From contig NZ_CP095078.1 in NCBI RefSeq assembly GCF_022919075.1, positions 248,001 to 312,000 of the forward strand: DNA of 64,000 nt, written 5' to 3'. Position 1 is the first letter of the stretch, and every line of letters begins with the position of its first letter. The position numbers and the translations under genes were made by a program. Source of the DNA: Nocardioides sp. W7 (GTDB lineage Bacteria > Actinomycetota > Actinomycetes > Propionibacteriales > Nocardioidaceae). The notes beneath the pieces are model-generated. The model was not told where the DNA came from. It worked only from the letters and a program-made list of their open reading frames with translations, and did no database searches. Shown in pieces: positions 41,138 to 50,699 of the stretch.

Positions 41138-42880
41138 GTGTACTCCGACGACCCACTGATCCTAGAGCTCCTAGCCCTCCTGAAGAGCCACGGCGTAAGC
41201 CGTGTCGTCATTGCCCCCGGGTCACGGCACTACCCGATTGCGAGGAGCCTGGAGAGCGACGACTACTTCACGCTCCATTCGGTCGTCGACGAACGGTCGG
41301 CGGGATTCTTCGCGCTCGGCTTGATTCAAGCGTCGAGGTCCCCTGTTGCCACGCTGTGCACCTCAGGGACAGCGGCCGTCAATCTGGGATCCGCGGTCGT
41401 CGAGGCGTTTTACCAACGTCTCCCACTCCTGGTCATGACGGCTGACCGACTGCCTCAGTTACTGGGTCAGATGGAGGACCAGATGATCGATCAGACGGAG
41501 CTCTTCAAGAACTCCGTCCGAAGCCGGGCGCTTCTCCGGGCAGGGGGTTCCGATCTGGATCGCTGGTACAACAATCGGTCCATCAACACGGCACTCCTCG
41601 CTCTCACTCACGCAGGCGGCGGGCCGGTCCACCTGAACATTCCGATCGCCAGCCATTCCAAGGGCGTCACCTATACGACCAGCACTTTGCCTCGGGTACG
41701 GGTAATCCGCCGTAGCGAAGAGCCCTCGCCCGACGAATGGGCGGCAGTGGCCGAGCGGCTCGACGGAAAGCGCGTTCTGGTTGTCTGGGGTCAGGGCGCA
41801 TCGCGCGATCTTCGTGTCGAGGACGCTCTCAAGCAGTTCGCCGACGCCTATGACGTCGCGGTTATGGTGGACCACCTGTCGGCTGTCGATCACGACTCGC
41901 GCATCCCCCGGCCATACGCCCTCCTGATGAGCGGCGCCTCTCGCTCTCCGCAGCTCGTCCCCGACATTGTCATCACCGTCGGTGGCAACACGTTCTTCGT
42001 GGATCAGCTGAAGCGGCTCATCGTCGGCGCTTCGGTCGAGCACTGGCGTGTGCATCCGGACGGAGAGGTCGTCGACCCGTTCCAGAGGTTGACTGACGTC
42101 TTCCAGTGTGGGGCTGCTCATTTCTTCACCAATGCCGTCGGCGCCCAAGTCGCTGCGAGCCGCGGGCGCAGCTACGCGAGTGCGGTCCGTGAGATAGCGC
42201 TAGCTGTCCCGGAGCCCGATGAACCCTACGGCGAGCTGGCGGTCATCTCGGCGTTCCTAAAGTCCCTTCCAGCGGGCTGTGTCCTGCACCTCGCCAACAG
42301 CGCTCCGATCAGAATGGCGCATCTCTACGACCTCGATCCGAGCATCACTGTCTTGTCGAACCGCGGAGTCAACGGTATCGACGGCTCAATGTCGACGGCC
42401 TTGGGGTTCGCAGCCGCAGATGAACGCCTCAACTTTCTCTTGGTCGGCGACCTGTCGTTCTTCTACGACATGAACGCACTTTGGATCCGTGATCGCGCAC
42501 GGAACCTGCGGATCCTGCTCATCAACAACGGTGGCGGAGCACTGATGCACGCCGCGCCTCTGACGCCCGACCGTGCTGAACAGGGAGCCCGCCACATTTC
42601 GGCCGGTCACGCCGCGACTGCCAAGGGGTGGGTCGAGTCACTGGGCATCACCTACTCCGCTGTCCGGACGGATGCTGAGGTTGCGGCCGCCATCGCTCAG
42701 CTCACCGATGCGACGCGCATCGATGGCGTGGTAGTGGAGATCTTCACCGAGAAGGTTGCTGATATCGAGCAGTTCAAGGCCTATCAAGCGGCAATCTTCG
42801 GCGTGAGCACTGGGCTCTCCACGAGTCAGAAGATCCGTCGCCTTGGGGGCAAGGTACTGCGACGACTCGGCCTTCGCTGA
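41138..42880 (+). CDS. MenD-like thiamine-diphosphate-dependent enzyme in a polysaccharide operon
   Basis: The 580-residue protein is closely related in motifs to MenD (SEPHCHC synthase): VVIAPGSRHYPIARSLE, the ThDP-activating glutamate in VVDERSAGFFALGL, TLCTSGTAAVNLGSAVVEA, MTADRLPQL with DQMIDQTELF, SNRGVNGIDGSMSTALGF, the cofactor loop GDLSFFYDMNALW and NNGGGALMHAAP. A Tyr replaces the His usual in the SFxHDxN motif, so chemistry or substrate may differ. No other menaquinone gene is present; neighbours are a pyruvyl transferase and an SDR enzyme. It probably attaches or makes an unusual carbon branch on a sugar. The GTG at 41138 is used because the preceding ATGs are out of frame. Confidence 0.85.
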   Translation: MYSDDPLILELLALLKSHGVSRVVIAPGSRHYPIARSLESDDYFTLHSVVDERSAGFFALGLIQASRSPVATLCTSGTAAVNLGSAVVEAFYQRLPLLVMTADRLPQLLGQMEDQMIDQTELFKNSVRSRALLRAGGSDLDRWYNNRSINTALLALTHAGGGPVHLNIPIASHSKGVTYTTSTLPRVRVIRRSEEPSPDEWAAVAERLDGKRVLVVWGQGASRDLRVEDALKQFADAYDVAVMVDHLSAVDHDSRIPRPYALLMSGASRSPQLVPDIVITVGGNTFFVDQLKRLIVGASVEHWRVHPDGEVVDPFQRLTDVFQCGAAHFFTNAVGAQVAASRGRSYASAVREIALAVPEPDEPYGELAVISAFLKSLPAGCVLHLANSAPIRMAHLYDLDPSITVLSNRGVNGIDGSMSTALGFAAADERLNFLLVGDLSFFYDMNALWIRDRARNLRILLINNGGGALMHAAPLTPDRAEQGARHISAGHAATAKGWVESLGITYSAVRTDAEVAAAIAQLTDATRIDGVVVEIFTEKVADIEQFKAYQAAIFGVSTGLSTSQKIRRLGGKVLRRLGLR

Positions 42881-42902
42881 GTCCCCGAACAAGGAGGAAC
42901 TG

Positions 42903-43766
42903 ATGGCACGAAGCCCGACTCGACGCCTCAGGTCGAGCATCACCGCACCCCTGCGCAGGCGGTTCGGTCGAGTCGCAACTGCGCGGCCCTACGAATTGGT
43001 GGTGACTGAAACCGAGCGTCCACTCGCCGGGAAGGTAGCCGTCGTCACTGGCGGAAGCGGGGCCCTCGGCCGGGCCATCTGTATCCGTCTCGCCACCCAT
43101 GGCGCACACGTGCATGTCCTGGGGAGGGACGCCGCCCGGCTCTCCGACGTCATCCGTGAGATCGAGTCGCTCGACGGTTCAGCCGAGGCCCATCAGGTCG
43201 ATCTGCTCTCGGACGCAGCGGTCACCGCATTCTTCGCCGGCGTCCCGAACCTGGACATTCTGGTCAACAACGCCGGGGGGAGCTCACGCGAGGCTCACGC
43301 CCTCCTATGGGAGCAGAGCCTGGACGTCATCGACGAGATCGTCGCCACCAACCTCCGAGCCGCCATGATGTGCACCATGCGGGCGAGCGCCACGATGGTG
43401 GCCAGCGGTTCACCCGGCAGCATTCTGCTGATCGGATCGACCGTCGGTGTAGGCGGCAAGGCACGCTTCTCCGACTACGCCGCTACCAAGGCCGCACTGT
43501 TCGGCTACACACGATCCGCAGCGCTTGAGCTCGGGCCGATGGGCGTGACGATCAACTGTCTGTCGCCGGGAGTCATCCCGCGCGGCGACCTGCTCGAATC
43601 GGAGATCACCAAGGAGAGGGCGAAGAACGTGCTCGGGCGAATTGGAACCTCTGAGGACGTTGCTGAACTCGCCTCCTTCCTGGTCAGTGACCGTGCTGCC
43701 TTCATCACTGGTCAGAACTTCATCGTCGATGGCGGACGATCACTCGGCCTGTTCGGCGATTCATGA
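42903..43766 (+). CDS. Short-chain dehydrogenase/reductase
   Basis: The 287-residue classical SDR has an N-terminal basic extension of about 30 residues, then KVAVVTGGSGALGRAICIRL, LDILVNNAGGSS, LLIGSTVGVGGKARFSDYAATKAALFGY (parts: STVGVGGKARFSDYAATK) with Ser-Tyr-Lys, and ITGQNFIVDGGRSLG at the end. A strong AAGGAGG ribosome site precedes the ATG. It follows the MenD-like gene by 22 bases and may reduce the ketone formed by it; this pairing is inference. Confidence 0.88.
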   Translation: MARSPTRRLRSSITAPLRRRFGRVATARPYELVVTETERPLAGKVAVVTGGSGALGRAICIRLATHGAHVHVLGRDAARLSDVIREIESLDGSAEAHQVDLLSDAAVTAFFAGVPNLDILVNNAGGSSREAHALLWEQSLDVIDEIVATNLRAAMMCTMRASATMVASGSPGSILLIGSTVGVGGKARFSDYAATKAALFGYTRSAALELGPMGVTINCLSPGVIPRGDLLESEITKERAKNVLGRIGTSEDVAELASFLVSDRAAFITGQNFIVDGGRSLGLFGDS

Positions 43767-43802
43767 TCGAACACTCTCAGCGCGCGCGGGCGCACACACG
43801 CG

Positions 43803-45275
43803 ATGAGTGACACCCTGCAGCGCGGCGTTCGCGGCGCGAGCGTGACCCTCGGCGGCCAGGGCGCGCTGCTCCTGATCCAGCTCGCGGGGACCATTGCCCT
43901 CTCGCGCCTACTCAGCCCGGATGACTTCGGCCTGTTCGCACTCGTGCTTGTCTTCATGGCCTTCGGCGAGCTGCTTCGTGACATGGGAATGCCCGCCGCC
44001 GCGCTCCAGGCCAAGTCGCTCAGTCACCAGCAGGCATCGAACATCTTCTGGGTGTCAGCCGCGCTCAGCACCGCGGCTGGCGTGGCCCTGGTCGTGGCGA
44101 CCCCGCTCCTGGTCGGAATCTACGATGAGCCCAGGCTTTCCCTGGTGGCCCCGACGATGGCGCTCGTACTCCTCGTGAGCGGGCTTCAAGCGCAGTACCA
44201 GGTCCGGCTCGCCCGAGCAATGCGCTTCACCGACATCGTGATCGCCAACGTGGTGGCGCGACTGGCAGGCTTGTGTATCGGCATCGTGGGAGCGGTCGCG
44301 GGCCTGAGTTACTGGGCGCTGGTGCTCCAGGCCGTCGGGAGCGCGGTCCTTTCTCTCCTCCTTCTGCTGTTCATGGCGAGGTGGCTACCAAGCAGACCTC
44401 GGAGGAACAGCGGCTCCAGAGAACTCCTCCGCGCCGGTGGACACCTCGGCGGTGCCCAGCTACTGGGATACGCCGCAGACAACGTCGACACCCTGGTCAT
44501 CGGCTGGCACTTCGGACCATCGGTCCTGGGCTTCTACAACCGCGCGTTCCAATTGTTCATGGCGCCACTGAACACTGCGTTCAACCCGCTGGTGCGCGTC
44601 ATCGTCCCAACCGTCAACCGCGCTGTCGAGGAGGGAAAGCGCGCGAGCCAGATCCTCCTGCGTGTGCAGCTCGGACTATGTGGCCTGGTGATCTGGGTCC
44701 TCCTGGTGACCGCCACTACTGCGCCGTGGCTGGTTCCCGCGCTGTTGGGAGAACAATGGTCGAACGTGGTCACGCTGCTACAGATCTTGGCGATCGGTGG
44801 CGCGTTCCGAGCCTTGAGCCAGACCAACTACTGGACCTACCTCGTCGAGAATCAGTCGAAGGAGCTCCTGCTCAGCAACGCGATCAGTAAGCCCCTACAG
44901 ATCGTCCTCGTCTTCGGCGCCGCATTCGTGAGTGTCGAGGCGGTCGCGTGGGCCTACGCGATCGGACGGGCACTCACCTGGCCGTTCAACTTGGTGTGGA
45001 TGCTCCGCATCTCCCGCGACTACTCCTGGCAGTTCGGCCTCAACGGCGCTCGTCTTCTGCTGGCAGCCGGAGGATCGTTCGCCGCTAGTTCGTGGGTCCT
45101 CGACCAGAGCGCCCTTACGGCGCTCGCCGCCATCGGCTTGGGAACCCTGCTCAGCACCGTCATATTCGGCCTTCTCCTGGTGCTTGCACCCGGAGGTCGT
45201 CGTGAGCTCGCTGGAGTCGCATCGATCGCACAAGCGCTCCGGACGCGTGCGACGTCGCCAGTGGTCGAGCCGTGA
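43803..45275 (+). CDS. Wzx-type lipopolysaccharide/exopolysaccharide flippase (MOP superfamily)
   Basis: The 490-residue membrane protein starts GVRGASVTLGGQGALLLIQLAG and continues with LSPDDFGLFALVLVFMAFGELLRDMG, typical of polysaccharide transporters. About 14 hydrophobic segments are seen, including ADNVDTLVIGWHFGPSVLGFYNRAF (part: DTLVIGWHFGPSVLGFYN). It should flip the lipid-linked repeat unit across the membrane. The last four bases overlap the polymerase gene (GTGA). Confidence 0.9.
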   Translation: MSDTLQRGVRGASVTLGGQGALLLIQLAGTIALSRLLSPDDFGLFALVLVFMAFGELLRDMGMPAAALQAKSLSHQQASNIFWVSAALSTAAGVALVVATPLLVGIYDEPRLSLVAPTMALVLLVSGLQAQYQVRLARAMRFTDIVIANVVARLAGLCIGIVGAVAGLSYWALVLQAVGSAVLSLLLLLFMARWLPSRPRRNSGSRELLRAGGHLGGAQLLGYAADNVDTLVIGWHFGPSVLGFYNRAFQLFMAPLNTAFNPLVRVIVPTVNRAVEEGKRASQILLRVQLGLCGLVIWVLLVTATTAPWLVPALLGEQWSNVVTLLQILAIGGAFRALSQTNYWTYLVENQSKELLLSNAISKPLQIVLVFGAAFVSVEAVAWAYAIGRALTWPFNLVWMLRISRDYSWQFGLNGARLLLAAGGSFAASSWVLDQSALTALAAIGLGTLLSTVIFGLLLVLAPGGRRELAGVASIAQALRTRATSPVVEP

Positions 45276-46654
45276 AGAAGGTTGACGCGAGCTCCCGGCG
45301 GGGAGTGAGTGCCTATGCTGGGGCGCATGATCGGACCGCAGCAGTGCGCACGGCCGTCCCCTCTCGGCGGTCTGTCACGAGGCGGCCGAGAGCGGACGTC
45401 TACGCCACATCGCCCCATAAGGCCGATGTGACCGCAGCGCCAACAATCACCAGGTGGGACGTTCTCGCGGCGGCCGTCGCAGCGAGATCAGTGTCCGACG
45501 TTGGTGCCGGTGGGTTCACAAGCTCGCTGCTGCCCAGTTCCCTCCTCTCGATCATGATTGCCGTCGCGGTCCTGGCGCTCCCGATCGTCATGGTGCGCAA
45601 GTTCGATCACAGCACGGCCGGTCTCCTGGTGCCGGCGGCGTACGTCCTCGCTCTCCTGAGCCTGCAAGGCTTCGTCACGTTCGGTTTGTCGACCGTGCTC
45701 TTCGGCGACTTCGTCCGCTACATGGCCCTTGGCGCCTTGTTCGCGCTTGCGGCCTCCCGCTCAGTCACGACCAGGGAGATCACACGCTTCTATGTGATCA
45801 GCTGCCTGCCAGCAGCCCTCATCAGCGTTGCCGGAGGTCTCGCCTCCGCGCCATGGGCAACGAACGCGACGGGCCGCGTCGCAGGCACCTTCAGCCACTC
45901 CAACGCCGCCGGTGCCTACTTCGCGGTCGCAGCGCTTGCCGGTCTCGGCCTCTGGATCGTCACCCGCTCGCGATCAGCTGCGCTGGTGGCCCTGCTTAAC
46001 TTGTTTGGGTTGCTGATCACGCAGTCTCTGGGTGGCGTGATCGGGCTCGCAGGCGGCGTCGGCGCGATCGTCCTCTTCAATGCACGCGCCTCCGCAACGA
46101 CGCGCTGGATCACCCTGTTGCTATCGGGATTGATCGCGCTCGCCGGGCTGACCCGAACGTCGGTGTTCGGCAGGATTGCAGAGTTCAGGTCAGTGTCGAT
46201 CGACTATTCGCTGAATACAGCGGCAGCATCCGACAGCTTCACCTGGCGAATCGTCAACTGGGTGCAGCTGGTGGACATCTGGCGCGAGTCACCAATTTGG
46301 GGGCATGGTCTCGGAACCACGTCGTACATCCAGCCACTTGGAACGTTCGCCCACAGCATGCCGATCGAGATCCTGGTCGAGACGGGCGTCGTTGGGCTGG
46401 CCTTGGCGACCGCGATCCTTGTCAGTGGTCTGCGCATGGGCGTCTCATTATCGAAGGCCCTGCATCCACTCGGCCCACTGACCGTCGGTCTCCTCGTGTT
46501 CGTGGTACTCAACGGTTCTGAGTCGAATCTCCTTCGTTACACTGCCGCCGATTTTCTTCTCGCCGCTCTCCTCGGACTAGCTATGGGTGCGCGGAGATTC
46601 CAACGGGACGGAGCGGCGACGCTCCTAAGCACGAGCAGCACGGAGCGCACATGA
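45272..46654 (+). CDS. O-antigen ligase/polymerase-like membrane protein (Wzy candidate)
   Basis: The 460-residue protein has about 10-12 hydrophobic segments after a basic N-terminal region, and the ligase/polymerase motif with a large extracytoplasmic loop: GRVAGTFSHSNAAGAYFAVAA (part: RVAGTFSHSNAAGAYF) and WRESPIWGHGLGTTSYIQPL with FAHSMPIEILVETGVVG. This HSN...H pattern is characteristic of Wzy/WaaL proteins. It should polymerise repeat units outside the membrane. The first 50 residues are not conserved-looking; a later start is possible. Confidence 0.87.
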   Translation: MKKVDASSRRGVSAYAGAHDRTAAVRTAVPSRRSVTRRPRADVYATSPHKADVTAAPTITRWDVLAAAVAARSVSDVGAGGFTSSLLPSSLLSIMIAVAVLALPIVMVRKFDHSTAGLLVPAAYVLALLSLQGFVTFGLSTVLFGDFVRYMALGALFALAASRSVTTREITRFYVISCLPAALISVAGGLASAPWATNATGRVAGTFSHSNAAGAYFAVAALAGLGLWIVTRSRSAALVALLNLFGLLITQSLGGVIGLAGGVGAIVLFNARASATTRWITLLLSGLIALAGLTRTSVFGRIAEFRSVSIDYSLNTAAASDSFTWRIVNWVQLVDIWRESPIWGHGLGTTSYIQPLGTFAHSMPIEILVETGVVGLALATAILVSGLRMGVSLSKALHPLGPLTVGLLVFVVLNGSESNLLRYTAADFLLAALLGLAMGARRFQRDGAATLLSTSSTERT

Positions 46655-47493
46655 TCTCGGTCGTTGTCCCTGTCGGTGGTTTCGATCAAGACCTCTTGGA
46701 TCAGATCGAGGCGCTGGCACACCAACGTACCGACACTGACTTCGAGGTTGTGATATCAGCCAACACGGTCGAGGCGCTGGGATCCCTCCGAGCGACCAAC
46801 CTGCCTCCCCGCTTCCGGGTGATCGACTCAACGGCGGTCGTTGGGCCGTCGGCGGCACGCAATGCCGGGTGGCGATCGGCCACCGGAGAGGTGATCCTCT
46901 TCTGCGACGCGGACGACGTGGTCTCGTCGGAGTGGGTGCAGCGCCTTGGCGAACTCTCCGTCAGCCATGCGATCGTCGGGGGTCCTCTCGATTACGACCT
47001 GCTCAATCGTCAGGGGCGGGGGCGCTGGGTCCACGACTGGTCGAAAGGGCTCCCGACCAAGTTCGGACATCTACCGTTCCTCCCGTCGGCGAACCTGGGC
47101 GTCTCACGCCAACTGCTGGAGGATCTCAACGGATTCAACGAGGGCCTCCGCGCCTGCGAGGACACCGACCTGTGCTGGCGGGCGCAGGAGCTGGGTAACG
47201 ACATCGGCTTTGACCCCGCAGCCGTTGTTCACTACCGCCTCCGAACCTCGTACCGTGCGACCTGGCGACAGAGCCTGACCTACGGCCAGTACGACGTCGC
47301 CTTCGCACTTCAACGCGGGATCAGGTCCTCCTGGTCGGACCTGACCGTCAACGCCGTCCGATCGCTCGCGTTCCTGGTACGCGCCACGATCGACCCGTCC
47401 AAGCGACATGCTGCAGTCGGAAAGTGGGGCGTTCTCGCTGGCCGGACGAGAGCCGCTCTGGTTCGCCCATCCAGTCGTCGCGGTTCTCGATGA
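46651..47493 (+). CDS. Glycosyltransferase family 2
   Basis: The 280-residue GT-A enzyme shows ISVVVPVGGFDQDLLDQIEAL, RVIDSTAVVGPSAARNAGW, the DXD-type ILFCDADDVVSSEWVQ and FNEGLRACEDTDLCWRAQELG. It overlaps the polymerase gene by four bases (ATGA). No membrane segment is evident. The donor and acceptor are unknown. Confidence 0.88.
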   Translation: MISVVVPVGGFDQDLLDQIEALAHQRTDTDFEVVISANTVEALGSLRATNLPPRFRVIDSTAVVGPSAARNAGWRSATGEVILFCDADDVVSSEWVQRLGELSVSHAIVGGPLDYDLLNRQGRGRWVHDWSKGLPTKFGHLPFLPSANLGVSRQLLEDLNGFNEGLRACEDTDLCWRAQELGNDIGFDPAAVVHYRLRTSYRATWRQSLTYGQYDVAFALQRGIRSSWSDLTVNAVRSLAFLVRATIDPSKRHAAVGKWGVLAGRTRAALVRPSSRRGSR

Positions 47494-47506
47494 ACCGATG
47501 CCCGCG

Positions 47507-48349
47507 CTAGAGAACTCGGTCGGTCTGCCACCGCAAGAAGGTCCGCTCCGCGATACTCAGCGATGAGCCTCGCTCTCCCACGATCTGGAGAAGGCGCTCC
47601 ATCCCCCCCTGGTCGCATTCCGAGGTGATCTGCGATCGCCGCAGTTGCGCGAACCAGGGCGCATTCTCGCCTGCCTCTTCTTCGTACGACTCGCGCAGAA
47701 TCGCATCCTGCTCCCGCTTCGCCATCCATTCCGGGGAGCGCGTGACCTGACCATCGTGAATGCGATAGGCGATGGTGGGCGGGGCGAAGCGCTCAACCTT
47801 GTATCCATGGGCGAGCAATCGCAGCCAGAGGTCGTAGTCTTCCGCTGGTGTGTCCCGATAACCCCCGACTGTCTCGACGGCGGCGCGTGTAAGGAACGCG
47901 GTCGGGTGCGACAACGGGTTGGACATCAGGAGGCTCACCCGGAGTACGTCAGTACTGAGGCGGATCGGCGCCTGAGGCTTGAAGAGCATGCCACGCATCA
48001 GAACGACGCTCGAAAACACCGCTGCGGCTCCCTGGGCCTGCCGCAGCTGGAGCCTGAACCGCCAAGGAAAGCAGACGTCGTCGGCATCCATCCGAGCGAC
48101 GTACTGGCTGTCCGTCTCGTCGATGATGCGATTGAGCGTGGCCGAGACCCCCATCGACCGCTCGTTGCGGAGAATCACGAGCCGGCTGTCCGCGAATGCG
48201 CCCAGAGATTGCGGGGTCGAGTCGGAGCTGCCGTCATCGCAGACGACCAACTGAGCGTCCGCGGGCAGCGCCCGCAATGTGGAGCGTAGGGCGCGACGCA
48301 AGTGGTGCCCACCGTTACGAACTGGCATGGCGACGACGAGCTGCGGCAT
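47507..48349 (-). CDS. Glycosyltransferase family 2, convergent
   Basis: The 280-residue protein starts LVVAMPVRNGGHHLRRALRS, followed by LVVCDDGSSDSTPQSLGAF, the metal-binding VARMDADDVCFPWRFRLQLR (part: RMDADDVCFPWRF) and PAEDYDLWLRLLAHGYKVER. It is transcribed towards the previous glycosyltransferase with 13 bases between stops, closing the polysaccharide block. Its codon use, with more A/T, is like that block. Confidence 0.88.
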   Translation of the reverse strand: MPQLVVAMPVRNGGHHLRRALRSTLRALPADAQLVVCDDGSSDSTPQSLGAFADSRLVILRNERSMGVSATLNRIIDETDSQYVARMDADDVCFPWRFRLQLRQAQGAAAVFSSVVLMRGMLFKPQAPIRLSTDVLRVSLLMSNPLSHPTAFLTRAAVETVGGYRDTPAEDYDLWLRLLAHGYKVERFAPPTIAYRIHDGQVTRSPEWMAKREQDAILRESYEEEAGENAPWFAQLRRSQITSECDQGGMERLLQIVGERGSSLSIAERTFLRWQTDRVL

Positions 48350-48510
48350 CCCCTATGGCTCTCTTCCGGTCTCTTATCCGAACCGACACGTCCAGCGTAG
48401 CGGTGGCCCGGAGTCAGGCCGGCTGGTCCGACTACTGGTGCCTGGCTAGGTCCGAGGAGTCGGTGTCCAGTGGCGCCCCATACTTCTGGTGCGTGCGGCG
48501 CCAGGTCGAG

Positions 48511-49785
48511 TCAGGTGCCGCTGTTGATCATCCCTGCCCCGACGGTCACACCAGTCGCCTCGTCGATCAGGATAAATGACCCCGTCGTGCGGTTCTGCGA
48601 GTACGGGTCGCACAGAAGCGGCACGGTGGTGCGCAGCTGGACGCGGCCGATCTCGTTGACGCCGAGCTCCTTGGTCTCCTGGTCGCGGTGCAGCGTGTTG
48701 ACGTCCAGGCGGTATTGGATGTCCTTGACCAGGGCCCGGGCGGTGCGGGTGGTGTGCTTGATGGCCAGCTTCTGCCGCGGCTTGAGCGGGGTGGTGGTCA
48801 TCCAGCAGATCATCGCGTCGATGTCCTGGCTGGGCTGCGGCGCGTTGCGCACGCGCGCGATCATGTCGCCGCGGGAGACGTCGACGTCGTCCTCGAGCCG
48901 GATGGTGACGCTCATCGGCGGGAAGGCCTCGGTGATCTCGCGGTCGAAGAGGTCGATGCCGGCGATCTTGGAGGTCATGCCGCTGGGCAGCACGACGACC
49001 TCGTCGCCGGGCTTGAACACACCGCCGGCGACCATGCCGCCGTAGCCGCGGTAGTCGTGGTGCTCTTCCGACTTCGGGCGCACGACGTACTGGACCGGGA
49101 AGCGGGCGTCGATGAGGTCGCGGTCGGAGGCGACGTGCACGTGCTCGAGGTGGTGCATGAGGGTGGGACCGGAGTACCAGCTCATGTTCTCGGAGCGGTT
49201 CACGACATTGTCGCCGGCCAGGGCCGAGATCGGGATGACCTCGAGGTCGGGGATGTTCAGCTTGGTCGCGAACTGGGTGAACTCGGCATGGATCTTCTCG
49301 TAGACCTCCTGGGAGTAGTCCACGAGGTCCATCTTGTTGATCGCGAGCACCAGGTGCGGGACCCGCAGCAGGCTCAGGATGACCGCGTGCCGACGCGACT
49401 GCTCGGTCAGGCCGTTGCGGGCGTCGACCAACACCAGGCCTAGATCGGCCGTCGAGGCGCCGGTGACCATGTTGCGGGTGTACTGCACGTGGCCCGGGGT
49501 GTCGGCGATGATGAACTTGCGGTTGGGCGTCGCGAAGTAGCGGTACGCCACGTCGATGGTGATGCCCTGCTCACGCTCCGAGCGCAGCCCGTCCGTCAGC
49601 AGCGCGAGGTCGGTGTAGTCGTACCCCTTGGACTGGCTGGTGGCCTCGACGGCCTCGAGCTGGTCGGCGAAGATCGACTTGGAGTCCAGCAGCAGGCGCC
49701 CGATCAGGGTCGACTTGCCGTCGTCGACCGAGCCGGCAGTGGCGAACCGGAGCAGGTCCATCCGGTCGCTCTTGATGGTGCTCAT
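48511..49785 (-). CDS. cysN: Sulfate adenylyltransferase subunit 1 (GTPase)
   Basis: The 424-residue elongation-factor-like GTPase has the P-loop GSVDDGKSTLIGRLL, IADTPGHVQYTRNMVTGAST (part: DTPGHVQYTRNM) and AINKMDLVDYS. CysN uses GTP hydrolysis to drive formation of APS from ATP and sulfate with CysD. At this length it has no fused APS kinase domain; that activity is supplied by the gene at 53078. Its ATG overlaps the cysD stop by one base. Confidence 0.94.
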   Translation of the reverse strand: MSTIKSDRMDLLRFATAGSVDDGKSTLIGRLLLDSKSIFADQLEAVEATSQSKGYDYTDLALLTDGLRSEREQGITIDVAYRYFATPNRKFIIADTPGHVQYTRNMVTGASTADLGLVLVDARNGLTEQSRRHAVILSLLRVPHLVLAINKMDLVDYSQEVYEKIHAEFTQFATKLNIPDLEVIPISALAGDNVVNRSENMSWYSGPTLMHHLEHVHVASDRDLIDARFPVQYVVRPKSEEHHDYRGYGGMVAGGVFKPGDEVVVLPSGMTSKIAGIDLFDREITEAFPPMSVTIRLEDDVDVSRGDMIARVRNAPQPSQDIDAMICWMTTTPLKPRQKLAIKHTTRTARALVKDIQYRLDVNTLHRDQETKELGVNEIGRVQLRTTVPLLCDPYSQNRTTGSFILIDEATGVTVGAGMINSGT

Positions 49786-50699
49786 CAGAAGTAGCCTTCC
49801 TTCTTCCGGTCCTCCATGGCGGCCTCGGAGAACCGGTCGTCACCACGGGTGGCGCCGCGCTCGGTGAGCGTGGCGACGGAGATCTCGTCGATGATCTCGG
49901 GGATGGTCGACGCGGTGGACTCGACACAGCCGGTCAGAGAGATGTCGCCGCAGGTGCGGAACCGCACCGTGCGCTCCTCGACGACCTCGCCCTCGCGGAG
50001 CGGGTTGAGCGGCGTCTCGCTCATCAGCATGCCGTCGCGCTCGAACACGCGGCGCTGGTGGGAGAAATAGATGTCGGGGATCTCGATGCCCTCGCGGCCG
50101 ATGTAGTCCCAGATGTCGAGCTCGGTCCAGTTCGAGATCGGGAAGATCCGCATGTGCTCGCCCGCGTGGAGCCGGCCGTTGTAGAGGCTCCAGAGCTCCG
50201 GACGCTGCATCTTCGGGTCCCACTGACCGAACTCGTCGCGGTGCGAGTAGACCCGCTCCTTCGCGCGGGCCTTCTCCTCGTCGCGGCGCCCGCCACCGAA
50301 GGCGGCCGTGAAGCCGTTCTCCTCGATCGCATTCAACAAGGTGCCGATCTGCATCCGGTTACGGCTCGTCTTGCCGTCGTCGACGACGACACCGTTGGCG
50401 ATCGCGTCATCGATGCTGGCCACCACGAGCCGGACGCCCAGGCGGTTGACCCAGTTGTCGCGGGTCGTGAGGACCTCGGGGAAGTCGAGACCCGTGTCGA
50501 TCTGCAGCACCGGGAACGGGATCTTCGCCGGATAGAAGGCCTTCTCGGCCAGTCGGAGCATCACGATGGAGTCCTTGCCACCCGAGAACATCAGGACTGG
50601 CTTTTCGAACTCGGCGGCGACCTCACGGAAGATGTGGATCGACTCCGCCTCCAGCTGGTCGAGTTGACTCAGCCGGTAGTCGGCGTGCGTTTCGGTCAT
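49785..50699 (-). CDS. cysD: Sulfate adenylyltransferase subunit 2
   Basis: The 304-residue PP-loop ATP pyrophosphatase has PVLMFSGGKDSIVMLRLAEK near residue 35, DTGLDFPEVLTTRDNWV, and AAFGGGRRDEEKARAKERVYS. It forms APS from ATP and sulfate with CysN. A TACGAT hexamer lies about 40 bases before ATG 50699, a possible -10 element. No cysH or sulfite reductase gene is in the window, so the product may feed PAPS rather than only cysteine synthesis. Confidence 0.94.
   Translation of the reverse strand: MTETHADYRLSQLDQLEAESIHIFREVAAEFEKPVLMFSGGKDSIVMLRLAEKAFYPAKIPFPVLQIDTGLDFPEVLTTRDNWVNRLGVRLVVASIDDAIANGVVVDDGKTSRNRMQIGTLLNAIEENGFTAAFGGGRRDEEKARAKERVYSHRDEFGQWDPKMQRPELWSLYNGRLHAGEHMRIFPISNWTELDIWDYIGREGIEIPDIYFSHQRRVFERDGMLMSETPLNPLREGEVVEERTVRFRTCGDISLTGCVESTASTIPEIIDEISVATLTERGATRGDDRFSEAAMEDRKKEGYF

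Noticed and set aside
48511..50699. Ordinary assimilatory cysteine operon
   Set aside because: No reductase, sulfite reductase or cysteine synthase gene is in the window; assignment to cysteine synthesis alone would be unsupported, although it cannot be excluded.
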